Shown here piece by piece: positions 25,977 through 35,351 of a DNA stretch of 64,000 nucleotides. Within the stretch, counting starts at the first letter, position 1; each line of letters opens with the position of its first letter. The notes beneath the pieces are model-generated. The model was not told the DNA's origin, ran no database searches, and saw nothing but the letters and a program-made list of their open reading frames with translations. The stretch is from Miniphocaeibacter halophilus. Lineage in GTDB: Bacteria > Bacillota > Clostridia > Tissierellales > Peptoniphilaceae. Made by a program: the position numbers and the translations under genes. The stretch covers positions 687,001 to 751,000 of the forward strand of contig NZ_CP066744.1 in NCBI RefSeq assembly GCF_016458825.1. The letters are read 5' to 3'.

Positions 25977-26923
25977 TTATTCACCACATTTATAGTATTT
26001 CCATTTAGAAATGATTTTATGTTTTCTGTAGCCATATCTATAATTCTTTGTCTTGCCTCTTTTGTTGTCCAGGCAATATGGGAAGTAATAATTATATTTT
26101 TAGCTTTTAAAAGTGGATTATTTTCTCTTATTGGCTCTTCAGAAACTACATCTACTCCAGCTCCGGAAATATAACCGGAATTTAAAGCCTCCTTTAAATC
26201 CTCTTCTACTATTAGTCCACCTCTAGCTACATTTATTATTTTTACTCCCTTTTTCATTTTAGCTATAGTGTTTTTGTTTATTATCCCTTTATTTTTTTCA
26301 TTTAAATTTGAATGAAGTGAAATAATATCGGAATTTTCCAATAAATAATCCAAAGAAACTTCTTCTTCATATTTCTTAGCCTTATTTTCTCCTCTATAGG
26401 CTAAAACTTTCATGCCAAAAGCCTTAGCTATTTCCCCAACTTTTCTACCTATTTTTCCATAGCCTATAATTCCCATTGTTTTTCCATGTAGTTCATACTG
26501 TTCCTTTAACCAATAACCATATTTGTCGTTATTAGTCCATTCTCCCTTTAAAACCGAATCACTTTGTATTTTTACATGGTTACACAGTTCCAGTAATAGG
26601 GCAAAGGTAAATTGAGCCACTGTTTCTGTTCCATAAGAAGGAATATTTGAAACTTCTATCCCTCTTTTTTTACATTCCTCTGTATCTACATTGTCAAATC
26701 CAGTAGCTAACATAGAAATATATTTCAAATTTTTAGCCTGTTTAATTGAATCCTTTTCTACAAAAGTATTGTTGATTAAAGCTATATCTGCATCTTTTAT
26801 TCTCTCCGATACAAGTTCTTTTGGAGTTCTGTCATATACGGTTAAATTTCCTAACTGTTCAATATTTGACCAGCTTAAATCTCCGGGATTTACTAAATAT
26901 CCATCTAATATTACTATATTCAT
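25973..26923 (-). CDS. D-isomer-specific 2-hydroxyacid dehydrogenase
   Basis: A 316-residue NAD-dependent enzyme with the nucleotide motif GIIGYGKIGRKVGEIAKAFG near residue 150, the catalytic Arg in NVARGGLIVEE, Glu in the VVSEEP segment and His in ITSHIAWTTKEAR. The overall pattern is closest to the glycerate/hydroxypyruvate dehydrogenase group. It is translationally coupled to the racemase (ATGA overlap) and follows the EIIA gene by 4 bases. Confidence 0.9.
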   Translation of the reverse strand: MNIVILDGYLVNPGDLSWSNIEQLGNLTVYDRTPKELVSERIKDADIALINNTFVEKDSIKQAKNLKYISMLATGFDNVDTEECKKRGIEVSNIPSYGTETVAQFTFALLLELCNHVKIQSDSVLKGEWTNNDKYGYWLKEQYELHGKTMGIIGYGKIGRKVGEIAKAFGMKVLAYRGENKAKKYEEEVSLDYLLENSDIISLHSNLNEKNKGIINKNTIAKMKKGVKIINVARGGLIVEEDLKEALNSGYISGAGVDVVSEEPIRENNPLLKAKNIIITSHIAWTTKEARQRIIDMATENIKSFLNGNTINVVNK

Positions 26924-26927
26924 TTTC

Positions 26928-27422
26928 TTAATTTCTAGTATATTCTATAACTACTGTTTCTTTTGCTGTTGCTTTTCCGGTATTAATTTTAAGCTCCTTA
27001 ATATCGTCCATATTTGTAATTATTATTGGAGTTATAATTTCAAATCCTTTTTCCTTTAAAAAGTCAAAGTCTACATCTGCTAGTAAATCTCCTACATTTA
27101 CCTTATCTCCAACTTTAACCTTTACATCAAATCCTTTTCCTTCCAGTCCTACAGTTTCCAAACCAATATGAACTAAAACATCCAATCCGTCGTTAGTTTT
27201 AATTCCAACAGCATGGGAAGTATTTGCCACAACATCAACTGTACCTGATACAGGACTGTAAATACTATTTCCCTCTGGAATAAGTCCTACTCCATCACCT
27301 AATATTTTTTGTGCAAACATAGCATCCGGAACTTCTGTTACAGCTACTACTTCACCTGATTGAATTGCAAAAATTTCCCCTGTTTTTGATTCCTTATCTT
27401 TTTTAAATAATTTTTTAAACAT
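26928..27422 (-). CDS. PTS glucose-type EIIA component (Crr-like)
   Basis: The 164-residue protein is a stand-alone EIIA-Glc: SGEVVAVTEVPDAMFAQKILGDG at the N-terminus and the phosphorylated His in the LDVLVHIGLETVGLEGKGF motif, with the second active-site His in NTSHAVGIKTNDG. It passes phosphate from HPr to glucose-family IIB domains. No matching IIBC is in the window, so it may serve a distant transporter. It starts with GGAG and heads a three-gene unit with the dehydrogenase and racemase. Confidence 0.93.
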   Translation of the reverse strand: MFKKLFKKDKESKTGEIFAIQSGEVVAVTEVPDAMFAQKILGDGVGLIPEGNSIYSPVSGTVDVVANTSHAVGIKTNDGLDVLVHIGLETVGLEGKGFDVKVKVGDKVNVGDLLADVDFDFLKEKGFEIITPIIITNMDDIKELKINTGKATAKETVVIEYTRN

Positions 27423-27563
27423 AGCTTTCTCCTTTATATTTCATTTTAATAATTTTTTATTTATATTGATTTTTTACTCAGCTAATAATTGAATATTATG
27501 TGCCTTTCTTATAATATTCCCTCTTTTTTAAAGTATACTCGCTTAGATGTTAAATAATATAGA

Positions 27564-29093
27564 CTATCCCCAATATTTACTGTCTACTGTTCTGTATCTA
27601 ATAGCTTCCAGTAAATGATTAGCAGTAATATTATCTTTATTGTCTAAATCTGCAATAGTCCTACTTAATTTGAGGATTTTATTAATAGTTCTTGCAGAGA
27701 ATTTATATTTATCGTAGGCTTTTTCCAAAATAATATTTAATTCATTATTTAATTTAATATATTTCTTAATAAGCCTATTATTCATCTGACCATTGGTTTT
27801 TATTTTTTCTTTCCTATATCTTTTAGCCTGAATATTTCTAGCATTAACTACCCTATTTCTTATATTTTCAGAATTTTCCGTTTCCTCATTAGAAGTTAAT
27901 TTTTCTAATTTTACCGGTTCAACTTCTATATGTATATCTATTCTATCGAGAATTGGTCTACTAACCTTAGCTAGGTACTTTTGTATTTGTGGTAAAGTAC
28001 AATTACATTCGTGGGTTTCGTCTCCATAGTATCCGCATGGACATGGATTCATGCCGGCTATAAATATGAAATTAGCCGGATAGGTTAGTGTTGCATTGGC
28101 TCTTGAAATAGTAATATTTTTTTCCTCTAAAGGCTGTCTTAAAACTTCAATAGTGCTTTTATTAAATTCAGGTAACTCATCTAAAAACAAGGCTCCATTA
28201 TGGGCTAAGGAAATTTCTCCCGGCATTGGAATTCTTCCGCCACCAATAATTGCAACAGAGGAACTACTATGATGTGGTGCCCTGAAAGGTCTTTCCATAA
28301 TTAATTTATTTTCTCTTAAATTACCACTAACTGAATATATCTTAGTACATTCAATTGCTTCCTCAAAATTCAAAGGAGGTAAAATAGTTGGCAATCTCAT
28401 TGCTGCCATGGTCTTTCCTGCACCTGGTGGACCTATCATAATTAAATTATGTTCACCGGCTGCAGCAATTTCCATTGCACGCTTTAATTTTTCCTGCCCC
28501 TTTATTTCACTAAAATCCACATTGTAACTTGGATTTAAATTTTCCAAAGTAAAAATTTCATCATTATAATTTTCTATTTTCAATTCGTTATTTAAATAAT
28601 CCACTAAATCCTTTAAGTTTTTTACAGGAATAATTTCAATTCCCTTAACTAAAGAACATTCTTCCTTATTATCATCCGGTACTATGACCTTTTTAAATCC
28701 TAGCTCCTTTAAGGAAATAGCCATAGGTAACGCACCCTGAATGCTCATAATTCTTCCATCTAAAGACAACTCACCAATAAAGGCAATGTCTTTACTTGGT
28801 ACATTATAAACTACGCCAAAGGCAGTTAGAATAGCAACAGCTATGGAAATATCCAATTGAGAACCTTCTTTTTTTAAATTAGCTGGAGCTAAATTAATAG
28901 TTATTCTACCAATTGGAAAAGTATAGCCGGAATTTGTAATAGCCGAACGAACTCTTTCCTTAGATTCTTTTATAGAAATATCAGGAAGTCCTACAATATT
29001 AAAAGCTTGAAGTCCTCTTGCAATATCCGCTTCAACTTCAATAGCATAACCTTGAAGTCCCTCTAAAACACAAGTCATTATTTTTGAATACAT
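27564..29093 (-). CDS. YifB/ComM-family Mg-chelatase-like AAA ATPase
   Basis: This 509-residue protein has the ComM layout: an N-terminal Lon-like fold domain (GYAIEVEADIARGLQAFNIVGLPD, with KKEGSQLDISIA), a Mg-chelatase AAA domain with Walker A GPPGAGKT and Walker B ALFLDELPEF, a Cys-rich insert (GMNPCPCGYYGDETHECNC) and a C-terminal helical domain. ComM acts as a branch-migration helicase in natural transformation in Gram-negatives. The ATG at 29093 was chosen because GAGGT lies before it. A type IV pilus operon is elsewhere in the window. Confidence 0.93.
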   Translation of the reverse strand: MYSKIMTCVLEGLQGYAIEVEADIARGLQAFNIVGLPDISIKESKERVRSAITNSGYTFPIGRITINLAPANLKKEGSQLDISIAVAILTAFGVVYNVPSKDIAFIGELSLDGRIMSIQGALPMAISLKELGFKKVIVPDDNKEECSLVKGIEIIPVKNLKDLVDYLNNELKIENYNDEIFTLENLNPSYNVDFSEIKGQEKLKRAMEIAAAGEHNLIMIGPPGAGKTMAAMRLPTILPPLNFEEAIECTKIYSVSGNLRENKLIMERPFRAPHHSSSSVAIIGGGRIPMPGEISLAHNGALFLDELPEFNKSTIEVLRQPLEEKNITISRANATLTYPANFIFIAGMNPCPCGYYGDETHECNCTLPQIQKYLAKVSRPILDRIDIHIEVEPVKLEKLTSNEETENSENIRNRVVNARNIQAKRYRKEKIKTNGQMNNRLIKKYIKLNNELNIILEKAYDKYKFSARTINKILKLSRTIADLDNKDNITANHLLEAIRYRTVDSKYWG

Positions 29094-29164
29094 AAAATAC
29101 CTCAATTGATTTAATTTAATCTATTACTAGTATATCAAATTTAGCTTATTTTATTTTAGGAAAT

Positions 29165-29199
29165 AAAAAATACATCCATATTAGGATTGATGGATGTAT
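29165..29199 (-). terminator. Terminator of the MATE gene
   Basis: ATACATCCAT and ATGGATGTAT pair around a 10-base loop; on the minus strand a T-run follows. Confidence 0.75.
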
Positions 29200-29207
29200 T
29201 TTATAAT

Positions 29208-30515
29208 CTATTTTAAACTTTTAAAAAATAATATTCTAAATACAATTGCTAAACTCAAATAATTAAAAGCCACAAACAAAAGTATTGTATACAAATTAAA
29301 AATATTTGAATTATATATAAATAACAAGATTAAAATAGTAAAAATATTAATAACCCCTGTGGAATATAAGGTGATTTTTTCTTTTCCTATAGCTTGTAAG
29401 GAATACTTTGAAATCTCAAAAAATATTTGGAATCCACTTAGAAAAAATACTGGAATCATAATGTTTTTTACAATCTCCTTTAGTTCAATTTCATCAGTAA
29501 AATAAGCAACTACTATATCCTTAAATATATAAAATAAGACTGCTAGAATAACATAAAAAAACAAGGTTAAAAATGTTGCTACTCTAGGCAAATTTCTTAC
29601 AGATTCCTTGTCTTTTCTTCCTATAGCTTCCCCCATAAGAACTATTAACCCATTACAATACATATACATTGGCGTTAAAAATACCCCTACCATAACATAG
29701 TTTATGTTATACGCAGAAAGTATATCAGTTCCTGATCGTTTTATTAATGCCATTATTACAACGGAAAACAAGGCTCCTTCTAAAATCTCCTGGAATACTA
29801 AAGGAATACTTAATTTTATAAGTATAAGTTTTTTACTACTTTTAATATTTGTTATTAATTTAAAATCATCCCATAATATATAAATATAATATGTTACATT
29901 TAATATTAATGACATTACTGAAGCTAAAGCTATTCCTGTTAATTTATAATCTCCACTAAATATGTATTTAGTAAAAATATATGATAATATTACTTGAATA
30001 ATAGATGATACTACTCCTATTTTCAATATCTCATTTGTCTTTTTCCTAACTTTTAACAAATTAGTCATGGAAAATATTATTGCATTTAACAATATAGTTA
30101 ATGACATTATTCTTAAGAACTTTATTCCAACTATTAATTCTCTACCTTCAAAATCATAAATATATCTCATTATATTTTCACTAAATAAAAATATTATAAT
30201 TAATGCAAAAACACCTATTATAAAATTTAATATAAAGATGGACTTAAACCAATTTAGAAATTGACTATAGTCTTTTTCTATAACTCTTGAAGCATATATA
30301 TTAAAAGATATTACTCCTACTGTTAATACCCCTATTAGAGAATATATAAAATTATCAACTATGCCATAAGTAGATATAGCATTTATAGAAATTCTTCCTA
30401 CTATAGAAGCTAAAACTATAGAAATTAATGTATTAAATAAATTGTTAATAACTAGTGGTGCTGCAAAAGTATTTAATTCTTTTATTATTTTAAATTTATT
30501 AGACCTATTTATCAC
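29208..30515 (-). CDS. MATE-family multidrug/toxin exporter
   Basis: This 435-residue membrane protein has about 12 hydrophobic helices in two similar halves, each opening with a MATE-type segment: FAAPLVINNLFNTLISIVLAS and then IPLVFQEILEGALFSVVIM. MATE proteins export cationic compounds using Na+ or H+ gradients. The start is GTG with GGAGG 4 bases upstream. A tiny ORF with a strong ribosome site lies just before it. Confidence 0.85.
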   Translation of the reverse strand: MINRSNKFKIIKELNTFAAPLVINNLFNTLISIVLASIVGRISINAISTYGIVDNFIYSLIGVLTVGVISFNIYASRVIEKDYSQFLNWFKSIFILNFIIGVFALIIIFLFSENIMRYIYDFEGRELIVGIKFLRIMSLTILLNAIIFSMTNLLKVRKKTNEILKIGVVSSIIQVILSYIFTKYIFSGDYKLTGIALASVMSLILNVTYYIYILWDDFKLITNIKSSKKLILIKLSIPLVFQEILEGALFSVVIMALIKRSGTDILSAYNINYVMVGVFLTPMYMYCNGLIVLMGEAIGRKDKESVRNLPRVATFLTLFFYVILAVLFYIFKDIVVAYFTDEIELKEIVKNIMIPVFFLSGFQIFFEISKYSLQAIGKEKITLYSTGVINIFTILILLFIYNSNIFNLYTILLFVAFNYLSLAIVFRILFFKSLK

Positions 30516-30536
30516 TTATCCTCCATATCTTAAAGG

Positions 30537-30578
30537 CTAATTTCTATTACTCCTCCAAGAATAAATTATTTTTTTCAT
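30537..30578 (-). CDS. Tiny ORF upstream of the MATE gene (possible leader peptide, 13 aa)
   Basis: ATG at 30578 is preceded by AAAGGGGG at normal spacing and opens a 13-codon frame (MKKIIYSWRSNRN) that stops 21 bases before the exporter's GTG. The strong ribosome site and the place in the leader suggest a regulatory uORF. No clear alternative hairpins were seen, so the role is speculative. Confidence 0.35.
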   Translation of the reverse strand: MKKIIYSWRSNRN

Positions 30579-30643
30579 AATATTTCCCCCTTTCTTCAAA
30601 TTTTAATAGTCTTTCCTTATAATTATAACAATTAAAAGAAAAA

Positions 30644-30666
30644 CAAAAAGGAGCCTTAAGCTCCTT
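30644..30666 (-). terminator. Terminator of the moa operon
   Basis: AAGGAGC and GCTCCTT form a 7-bp stem with a 5-base loop, followed by T5 on the minus strand, 26 bases past the moaC-MOSC stop. Confidence 0.75.
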
Positions 30667-30691
30667 ATGTTCAAATTAAAAATATATGTTT

Positions 30692-31600
30692 TTATAATTC
30701 TATTATTTTAATCCTATCGCCTTTTTTTACTTGTCCATTTTTTAAAACTTTGGCAAATATTCCCTCTGTTGGCATTATACAATTTCCAACCTTTTGTTTT
30801 ATTGCACAACCCGAATGGCATTTTTTGCCAATTTGGGTTACTTCTAAAACAGCTGTTCCCATTGTAAATACAGTACCAACCGGAATCTCATGAAGTACTA
30901 GTCCCTTTGTTGTAATGTTTTCAGCAAAATCTCCGTCTTTTAAATCCGGTAGTCCCATGGCTTTCATTTTGTCTATACTTTCAACTGCTAACAAACTAAC
31001 TTGTCTATGCCAATCTCCTGCATGTGCATCACCTACAAGACCATGGTCAACTTTCAATTCTCCTACTTCTATAGGGATTTTTATTACTCCCTTGGTTTCA
31101 CTAATATTAACATCTAGTACCATTCCTTCTTTATTGTCTGCTATAAAATGGCCGGACTTTCCGCCTTCTTTTTCTAGTAATCTCATATTTTCTATTCTCA
31201 TTCCCCTATCCATCGCTTTACACATATCATATATAGTTAAGGCTGTTGTTGAACAAGCATTTAAAGCTTCCATTTCAACACCGGTTTTTCCTACTGTTTT
31301 TACTGTTGCAAAAATATCAACGGTATTTTTTCCTAAATTAAAATTTATATCTACACCTGTAAGAAATATATTGTGACACATTGGAATAGTTTGCGCTGTG
31401 TTTTTAGCAGCCATTATTCCACCGACTTGTGCAACTGCCAATACATCTCCTTTTTTTATTTGACCTTCTTTTATTCTATTTAAGGTTTCTTCTTTCATTA
31501 CAACTGTACAGGTAGCTGTGGCAACTCTTTTGGTATCATCTTTTTTACCAACATCTACCATTTTTGCCCTACCTTCTTCATTAAAATGTGTTAATTCCAT
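30692..31600 (-). CDS. moaC: MoaC-MOSC fusion protein (molybdenum cofactor biosynthesis)
   Basis: The 302-residue protein fuses two domains. Residues 1-158 are cyclic pyranopterin monophosphate synthase (MoaC): [25 protein letters not shown] and [22 protein letters not shown] with the active-site Lys. Residues about 165-302 are a MOSC domain ([31 protein letters not shown] and GKKCHSGC, with its conserved Cys). MoaC closes the second step of cofactor synthesis; MOSC domains act in molybdenum/sulphur handling. It follows moaA directly, its ribosome site lying within the last moaA codons. Confidence 0.93.
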   Translation of the reverse strand: MELTHFNEEGRAKMVDVGKKDDTKRVATATCTVVMKEETLNRIKEGQIKKGDVLAVAQVGGIMAAKNTAQTIPMCHNIFLTGVDINFNLGKNTVDIFATVKTVGKTGVEMEALNACSTTALTIYDMCKAMDRGMRIENMRLLEKEGGKSGHFIADNKEGMVLDVNISETKGVIKIPIEVGELKVDHGLVGDAHAGDWHRQVSLLAVESIDKMKAMGLPDLKDGDFAENITTKGLVLHEIPVGTVFTMGTAVLEVTQIGKKCHSGCAIKQKVGNCIMPTEGIFAKVLKNGQVKKGDRIKIIEL

Positions 31601-32551
31601 TTATCCTCCAATTTCGTTCATATCTGTTGTATTATATTCTCCATCTAGAAGATGATGTTTTTCCGGTTTTTCCTGTATTGCATTTACTATTATTTTTTCT
31701 ATATCTTCGCCTTTTCTTAAGGGCTCTAATAAATCAATAAATATATTTGAATGTAAACACATTAAAAGTTTACCCTTACTTGTTAGTCGCACTCTATTAC
31801 AATTTCCACAGAATTTGCAAGACATAGGATTTATAAATCCAACATTTCCTTTTGCATTTGGCAATTTGAAATATTTTGCAGGACTGGAAAGGTCCTTATT
31901 TTCAATTGGAATTAAATCATCATATAATTTTAATAATTCCTCATTTGAAATAAAGTTGTCCTTATATTTAATAGCTTCTCCTATTGGCATTAACTCAATA
32001 AATCTTACAGAAATATCCTTATCCATTGTTAAATTAACAAAATCCCTAAATTCATTTAAATTAAAATTTCTCATCATAACCGTATTTATTTTTATTGGAG
32101 TAATGTTATATTTTTTACAAGCTTCTATAGAGTCAAGTACATCTTGTAAATTCCCACCTCTTGTTATTTGTGAATATTTTTCTTGGTCTAAGGAATCTAA
32201 ACTAATATTTACTCTACTTAATCCGGCTTCTTTTAATTCCTTTATTTTGTCTTTTAAAAGAATTCCATTTGTTGTCATAGCGATTTCTTTAATACCAATT
32301 TCTTTACAGCCCGATATTAAATCTATAACTCCTTTTTTTACTAAAGGTTCTCCACCTGTAATTCGTACTTTTGTAATTCCTAGTCTTTTAAAAACCTCAA
32401 CTATTTTTAAATATTCTTCAATAGTTAAAACATCCTTATGTTCTACTTTAGGAATACCTTTTTCCGGCATACAGTATTTACACCTTAAATTACATTTATC
32501 TGTAATAGAGATTCTTAAATAGTTAATATCTCTACCGAAATTATCTTTCAT
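31601..32551 (-). CDS. moaA: GTP 3',8-cyclase
   Basis: This 316-residue radical SAM enzyme has the first [4Fe-4S] motif Cys20-x3-Cys24-x2-Cys27 (DKCNLRCKYCMP) and a second cluster motif near the C-terminus (CKFCGNCNRVR, then CLH). The C-terminal Gly-Gly of MoaA is present (EIGG). It converts GTP to the first molybdopterin intermediate, which MoaC from the next gene processes. No Moco riboswitch was seen upstream. Other cofactor genes are not in this window, apart from a molbindin at 59.1 kb. Confidence 0.95.
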   Translation of the reverse strand: MKDNFGRDINYLRISITDKCNLRCKYCMPEKGIPKVEHKDVLTIEEYLKIVEVFKRLGITKVRITGGEPLVKKGVIDLISGCKEIGIKEIAMTTNGILLKDKIKELKEAGLSRVNISLDSLDQEKYSQITRGGNLQDVLDSIEACKKYNITPIKINTVMMRNFNLNEFRDFVNLTMDKDISVRFIELMPIGEAIKYKDNFISNEELLKLYDDLIPIENKDLSSPAKYFKLPNAKGNVGFINPMSCKFCGNCNRVRLTSKGKLLMCLHSNIFIDLLEPLRKGEDIEKIIVNAIQEKPEKHHLLDGEYNTTDMNEIGG

Positions 32552-32628
32552 TTAATCACCTATTTTTATTATAACATAACGGTATATTTTCCCATATATT
32601 TTAATAAAATTTGTTTTGTAATCTCAAT

Positions 32629-32675
32629 AAAAAAATATAATAAAGATAGATATTTTTCTATCTTTATTATATTTT
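32629..32675 (-). terminator. Terminator of the ABC importer operon
   Basis: A 19-bp A+T-rich stem (32632-32650 with 32657-32675) overlaps the last stop codon and is followed by T-runs on the minus strand. Confidence 0.75.
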
Positions 32676-33690
32676 AAGATACCAGTCTTTTCTCTTTAGG
32701 AATACTAATAATTGAATCTTTGCTTATATATATTTTATCTATTTTTTCCTCTTTGTTAGAATAATTGTTTATTTTGTCGACAATTAAACTCTTGCCTTTT
32801 TCACTTTTAAATATATATCTTTTTATAGCTCCTAAAATTATTACTTTTTCAAGTTCAACATTAATTTCAATTGAGTTTTCTGATTTTTCTAATTCTATCA
32901 TTTCCGGTCTTACATAGTAAATATATTCTTCTTTAAGACTATTGGAATTATTTATTTCTAATTCTGAAGAATTAAATCTATTAAAGCTGCCAATAAATTC
33001 TGCTATAAAGTTACTTTTTGGATAAGCATATAGTTCGTTTGGTGTTGAGGATTGTATTATTTTCCCTTTATTTAATACAAAAATCCTATCACTTATGGCC
33101 ATAGCCTCTTCTTGGTCATGAGTTACAAAAATCATAGTAATATTCAATTTCTTCTGTATTCTTCTTAAATCCGTTTGAAGTTGTTTTCTAATCTTTGCAT
33201 CTAATGCACTTAAGGGCTCATCTAATAATAGTATTTTTGGTTCTGTTACCAATGATCTAGCTAAGGCGACCCTTTGTTGTTGACCTCCTGACAAGGTCTG
33301 AATATTTCTGTTGGAAAACTCCTTTAATTGTACTATTTCCAATATATTATCAACCTTATCCCCTATCTCCTTTTCAGATAGTTTTTTAACTCTTAAACCA
33401 AACGCTATATTTTCAAAGACCGTCATATTTGGAAATAATGCATATTGTTGAAATACAAATCCAATATTTCTATATTTAGTTGGAATACTGTCTATTTCTT
33501 CTCCATCTAATAATATTTTCCCCTTTTCTTGCTTTTCCAAGCCTGCTATTGTACGAAGTAAGGTTGATTTTCCACAACCGCTAGGTCCAAGTAATGTTAC
33601 AATTTCTCCTTTTTGAACATGAAAATCAATAGAGTCCAATATTTTTTTATTTCCAAAATATAATGTTAGGTTTTTAACTGTTAAATACAT
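32674..33690 (-). CDS. PotA/FbpC-type ABC transporter ATP-binding protein
   Basis: This 338-residue ATPase is of the spermidine/iron/phosphonate-type importer class. Walker A is GPSGCGKST, the Q-loop FVFQQYALFPN, signature LSGGQQQRVALARSL and Walker B ILLLDEPLSALDAKIR, with the switch FVTHDQEEAMAIS. The C-terminal 90 residues form a TOBE-like regulatory domain. It is last in a five-gene operon with two permeases, a phosphodiesterase-like enzyme and a binding lipoprotein. Order and sequence resemble 2-aminoethylphosphonate or organophosphate importers, but the substrate is inferred only. Confidence 0.9.
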   Translation of the reverse strand: MYLTVKNLTLYFGNKKILDSIDFHVQKGEIVTLLGPSGCGKSTLLRTIAGLEKQEKGKILLDGEEIDSIPTKYRNIGFVFQQYALFPNMTVFENIAFGLRVKKLSEKEIGDKVDNILEIVQLKEFSNRNIQTLSGGQQQRVALARSLVTEPKILLLDEPLSALDAKIRKQLQTDLRRIQKKLNITMIFVTHDQEEAMAISDRIFVLNKGKIIQSSTPNELYAYPKSNFIAEFIGSFNRFNSSELEINNSNSLKEEYIYYVRPEMIELEKSENSIEINVELEKVIILGAIKRYIFKSEKGKSLIVDKINNYSNKEEKIDKIYISKDSIISIPKEKRLVS

Positions 33691-34531
33691 TTTCTAAATC
33701 CTCTTTTCTTCCGTATAGCTTTTGTTTATTAACTTCTTCAATTTTTGATTTTTCAATATATCTTTTCTTTTGTTTATTATTAATAATAAATACAAATATC
33801 GCTACAATAAGTAAAAAAACAAAGTATAGTATCATTACGGCACTTGCTAAATGTCCATTTTCATTCATTCTTCTCATCATATATATTCTTATAGTTTCAA
33901 ATCTTCCACCTATAAGTAAATTCGTTAACATATATTCTCCAAAAGATGCTGAAAAAACCATTAAAAACACCAGTGTAGTACCTAATCTAATATTAGGTAT
34001 TATTATTTTTGTTACAATCTGTACCATAGATGCACCTAATGTTGATGCTGCATCTATCATTTCCCCTATATTAATTAATTTAAGTTGATTATTAATTCCC
34101 AAATATGTTATAGGTAGTAATGTTATAAATAATGCTCCTACTAAAACAATAAACATAGGAATACTCAACATACTATATGTTCCAAGTAAAGCAGTTACAA
34201 GTATTACTCCCGGTATGGCATAGGGAAGAAGAACTATGGATTGTAAAATCCTATCAACTTTAGGAAAATATAATCGTACCAGTATTAATGTAGGTATCAT
34301 TATAATTAAAATCACCATTGATGTTACAAGTCCCAGTACAAAAGATCTTGCGACTGCTTGAATAAAGGCAGTATCTTTAAATAATTCTAAAAACCATTTT
34401 AAGGTAAAGTCCTTTGGTAAAATACTATTATCCCATTTTGTAGATGTACTATATAAAAATGTACCTATTATAGGTATTATGAAATAAATCCCAAAAATTA
34501 TTAATGGTATTTTTCTAATATTCTTTTTCAA
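33674..34531 (-). CDS. ABC transporter permease (second) of the importer operon
   Basis: A 285-residue permease of the PotC type with six predicted helices and the cytoplasmic EAA-like loop DAASTLGASMVQIVTKIIIP. The C-terminal tail is charged. The start is TTG with AGGAAG upstream, overlapping the other permease gene by 17 bases; its own end overlaps the ATPase gene by 17 bases. It forms a heterodimer channel with the neighbouring permease. Confidence 0.88.
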   Translation of the reverse strand: MKKNIRKIPLIIFGIYFIIPIIGTFLYSTSTKWDNSILPKDFTLKWFLELFKDTAFIQAVARSFVLGLVTSMVILIIMIPTLILVRLYFPKVDRILQSIVLLPYAIPGVILVTALLGTYSMLSIPMFIVLVGALFITLLPITYLGINNQLKLINIGEMIDAASTLGASMVQIVTKIIIPNIRLGTTLVFLMVFSASFGEYMLTNLLIGGRFETIRIYMMRRMNENGHLASAVMILYFVFLLIVAIFVFIINNKQKKRYIEKSKIEEVNKQKLYGRKEDLENVFNS

Positions 34532-35336
34532 GATTTTCTTCCTTTCTATTATATCGCTGAGAAAGCCACATAATTATAACCATAAAAGCACCAAAAATCG
34601 TTGCTAATGCACTACCCATATTCGGCTTAGCAAAAACGTCTCCTGCTACCAATGCAGATATTCTTATTGTTAATAAATTTATGTTGCTACCTGTTAAAGC
34701 ATAAGCTGTTTCATATGTTCCTATACCATTAGCCAGTAAAATAATAAAGGTACTAACCATTGTTGGTTTTAAAAATGGAAATACTACTTTTCTCCAATAA
34801 TAGAAATTTGAAGCTCCTAGTATATCGGCCGATTCCTTCCATTCCTTTTTTATTTCCCTCATACTAGGATACAAAAATAATATTCCCAATGGTATTTGAA
34901 AATACATATAAGTTAAAGAAAGTCCCCACCAAGAATATAAATTAAAATTCTTTAATAATGGAATTATCATTTTTAGTACACCGGCATTTCCAAGTAAAAT
35001 TATAAATGAAAATGCTAATGGTATACCTGCAAAATTTCCAGCTAAATTTGATATTGTAATAATCTTTTCCTGTGTTCTAAACGACAAGCCCAGTAGAGAA
35101 TAACTTATTATATAAGCTCCTATAAAACCTAAGACTGCTGAAAATAATCCTATAATCATACTGTTTATAAAGGATTCATAATAATATTTATTCGCGAAAA
35201 ATTCCTTGTAATTATCTAAAGAAAAAACTTCTATTCCGTCTAGTTTAAAACTTTTTATAACCATTATTATTAAAGGTATTATTAAAAATGCCATCATAAT
35301 AATTATTAGTGGCAATAAGCCAATTTTTTTCTTCAT
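34515..35336 (-). CDS. ABC transporter permease (first) of the importer operon
   Basis: A 273-residue permease of the PotB type with six predicted helices and the EAA-like loop ESADILGASNFYYWRKVVFP. AGGAAG precedes the ATG. The overlap with the second permease indicates translational coupling. Downstream of the phosphodiesterase-like gene by 15 bases. Confidence 0.88.
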   Translation of the reverse strand: MKKKIGLLPLIIIMMAFLIIPLIIMVIKSFKLDGIEVFSLDNYKEFFANKYYYESFINSMIIGLFSAVLGFIGAYIISYSLLGLSFRTQEKIITISNLAGNFAGIPLAFSFIILLGNAGVLKMIIPLLKNFNLYSWWGLSLTYMYFQIPLGILFLYPSMREIKKEWKESADILGASNFYYWRKVVFPFLKPTMVSTFIILLANGIGTYETAYALTGSNINLLTIRISALVAGDVFAKPNMGSALATIFGAFMVIIMWLSQRYNRKEENLEKEY

Positions 35337-35351
35337 AAAACTTCCTTTCTA

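Noticed and set aside
32552-32673. Molybdenum-cofactor riboswitch upstream of moaA
   Set aside because: The space is too short for the known aptamer and is taken up by the terminator of the importer operon; no matching structure was seen.
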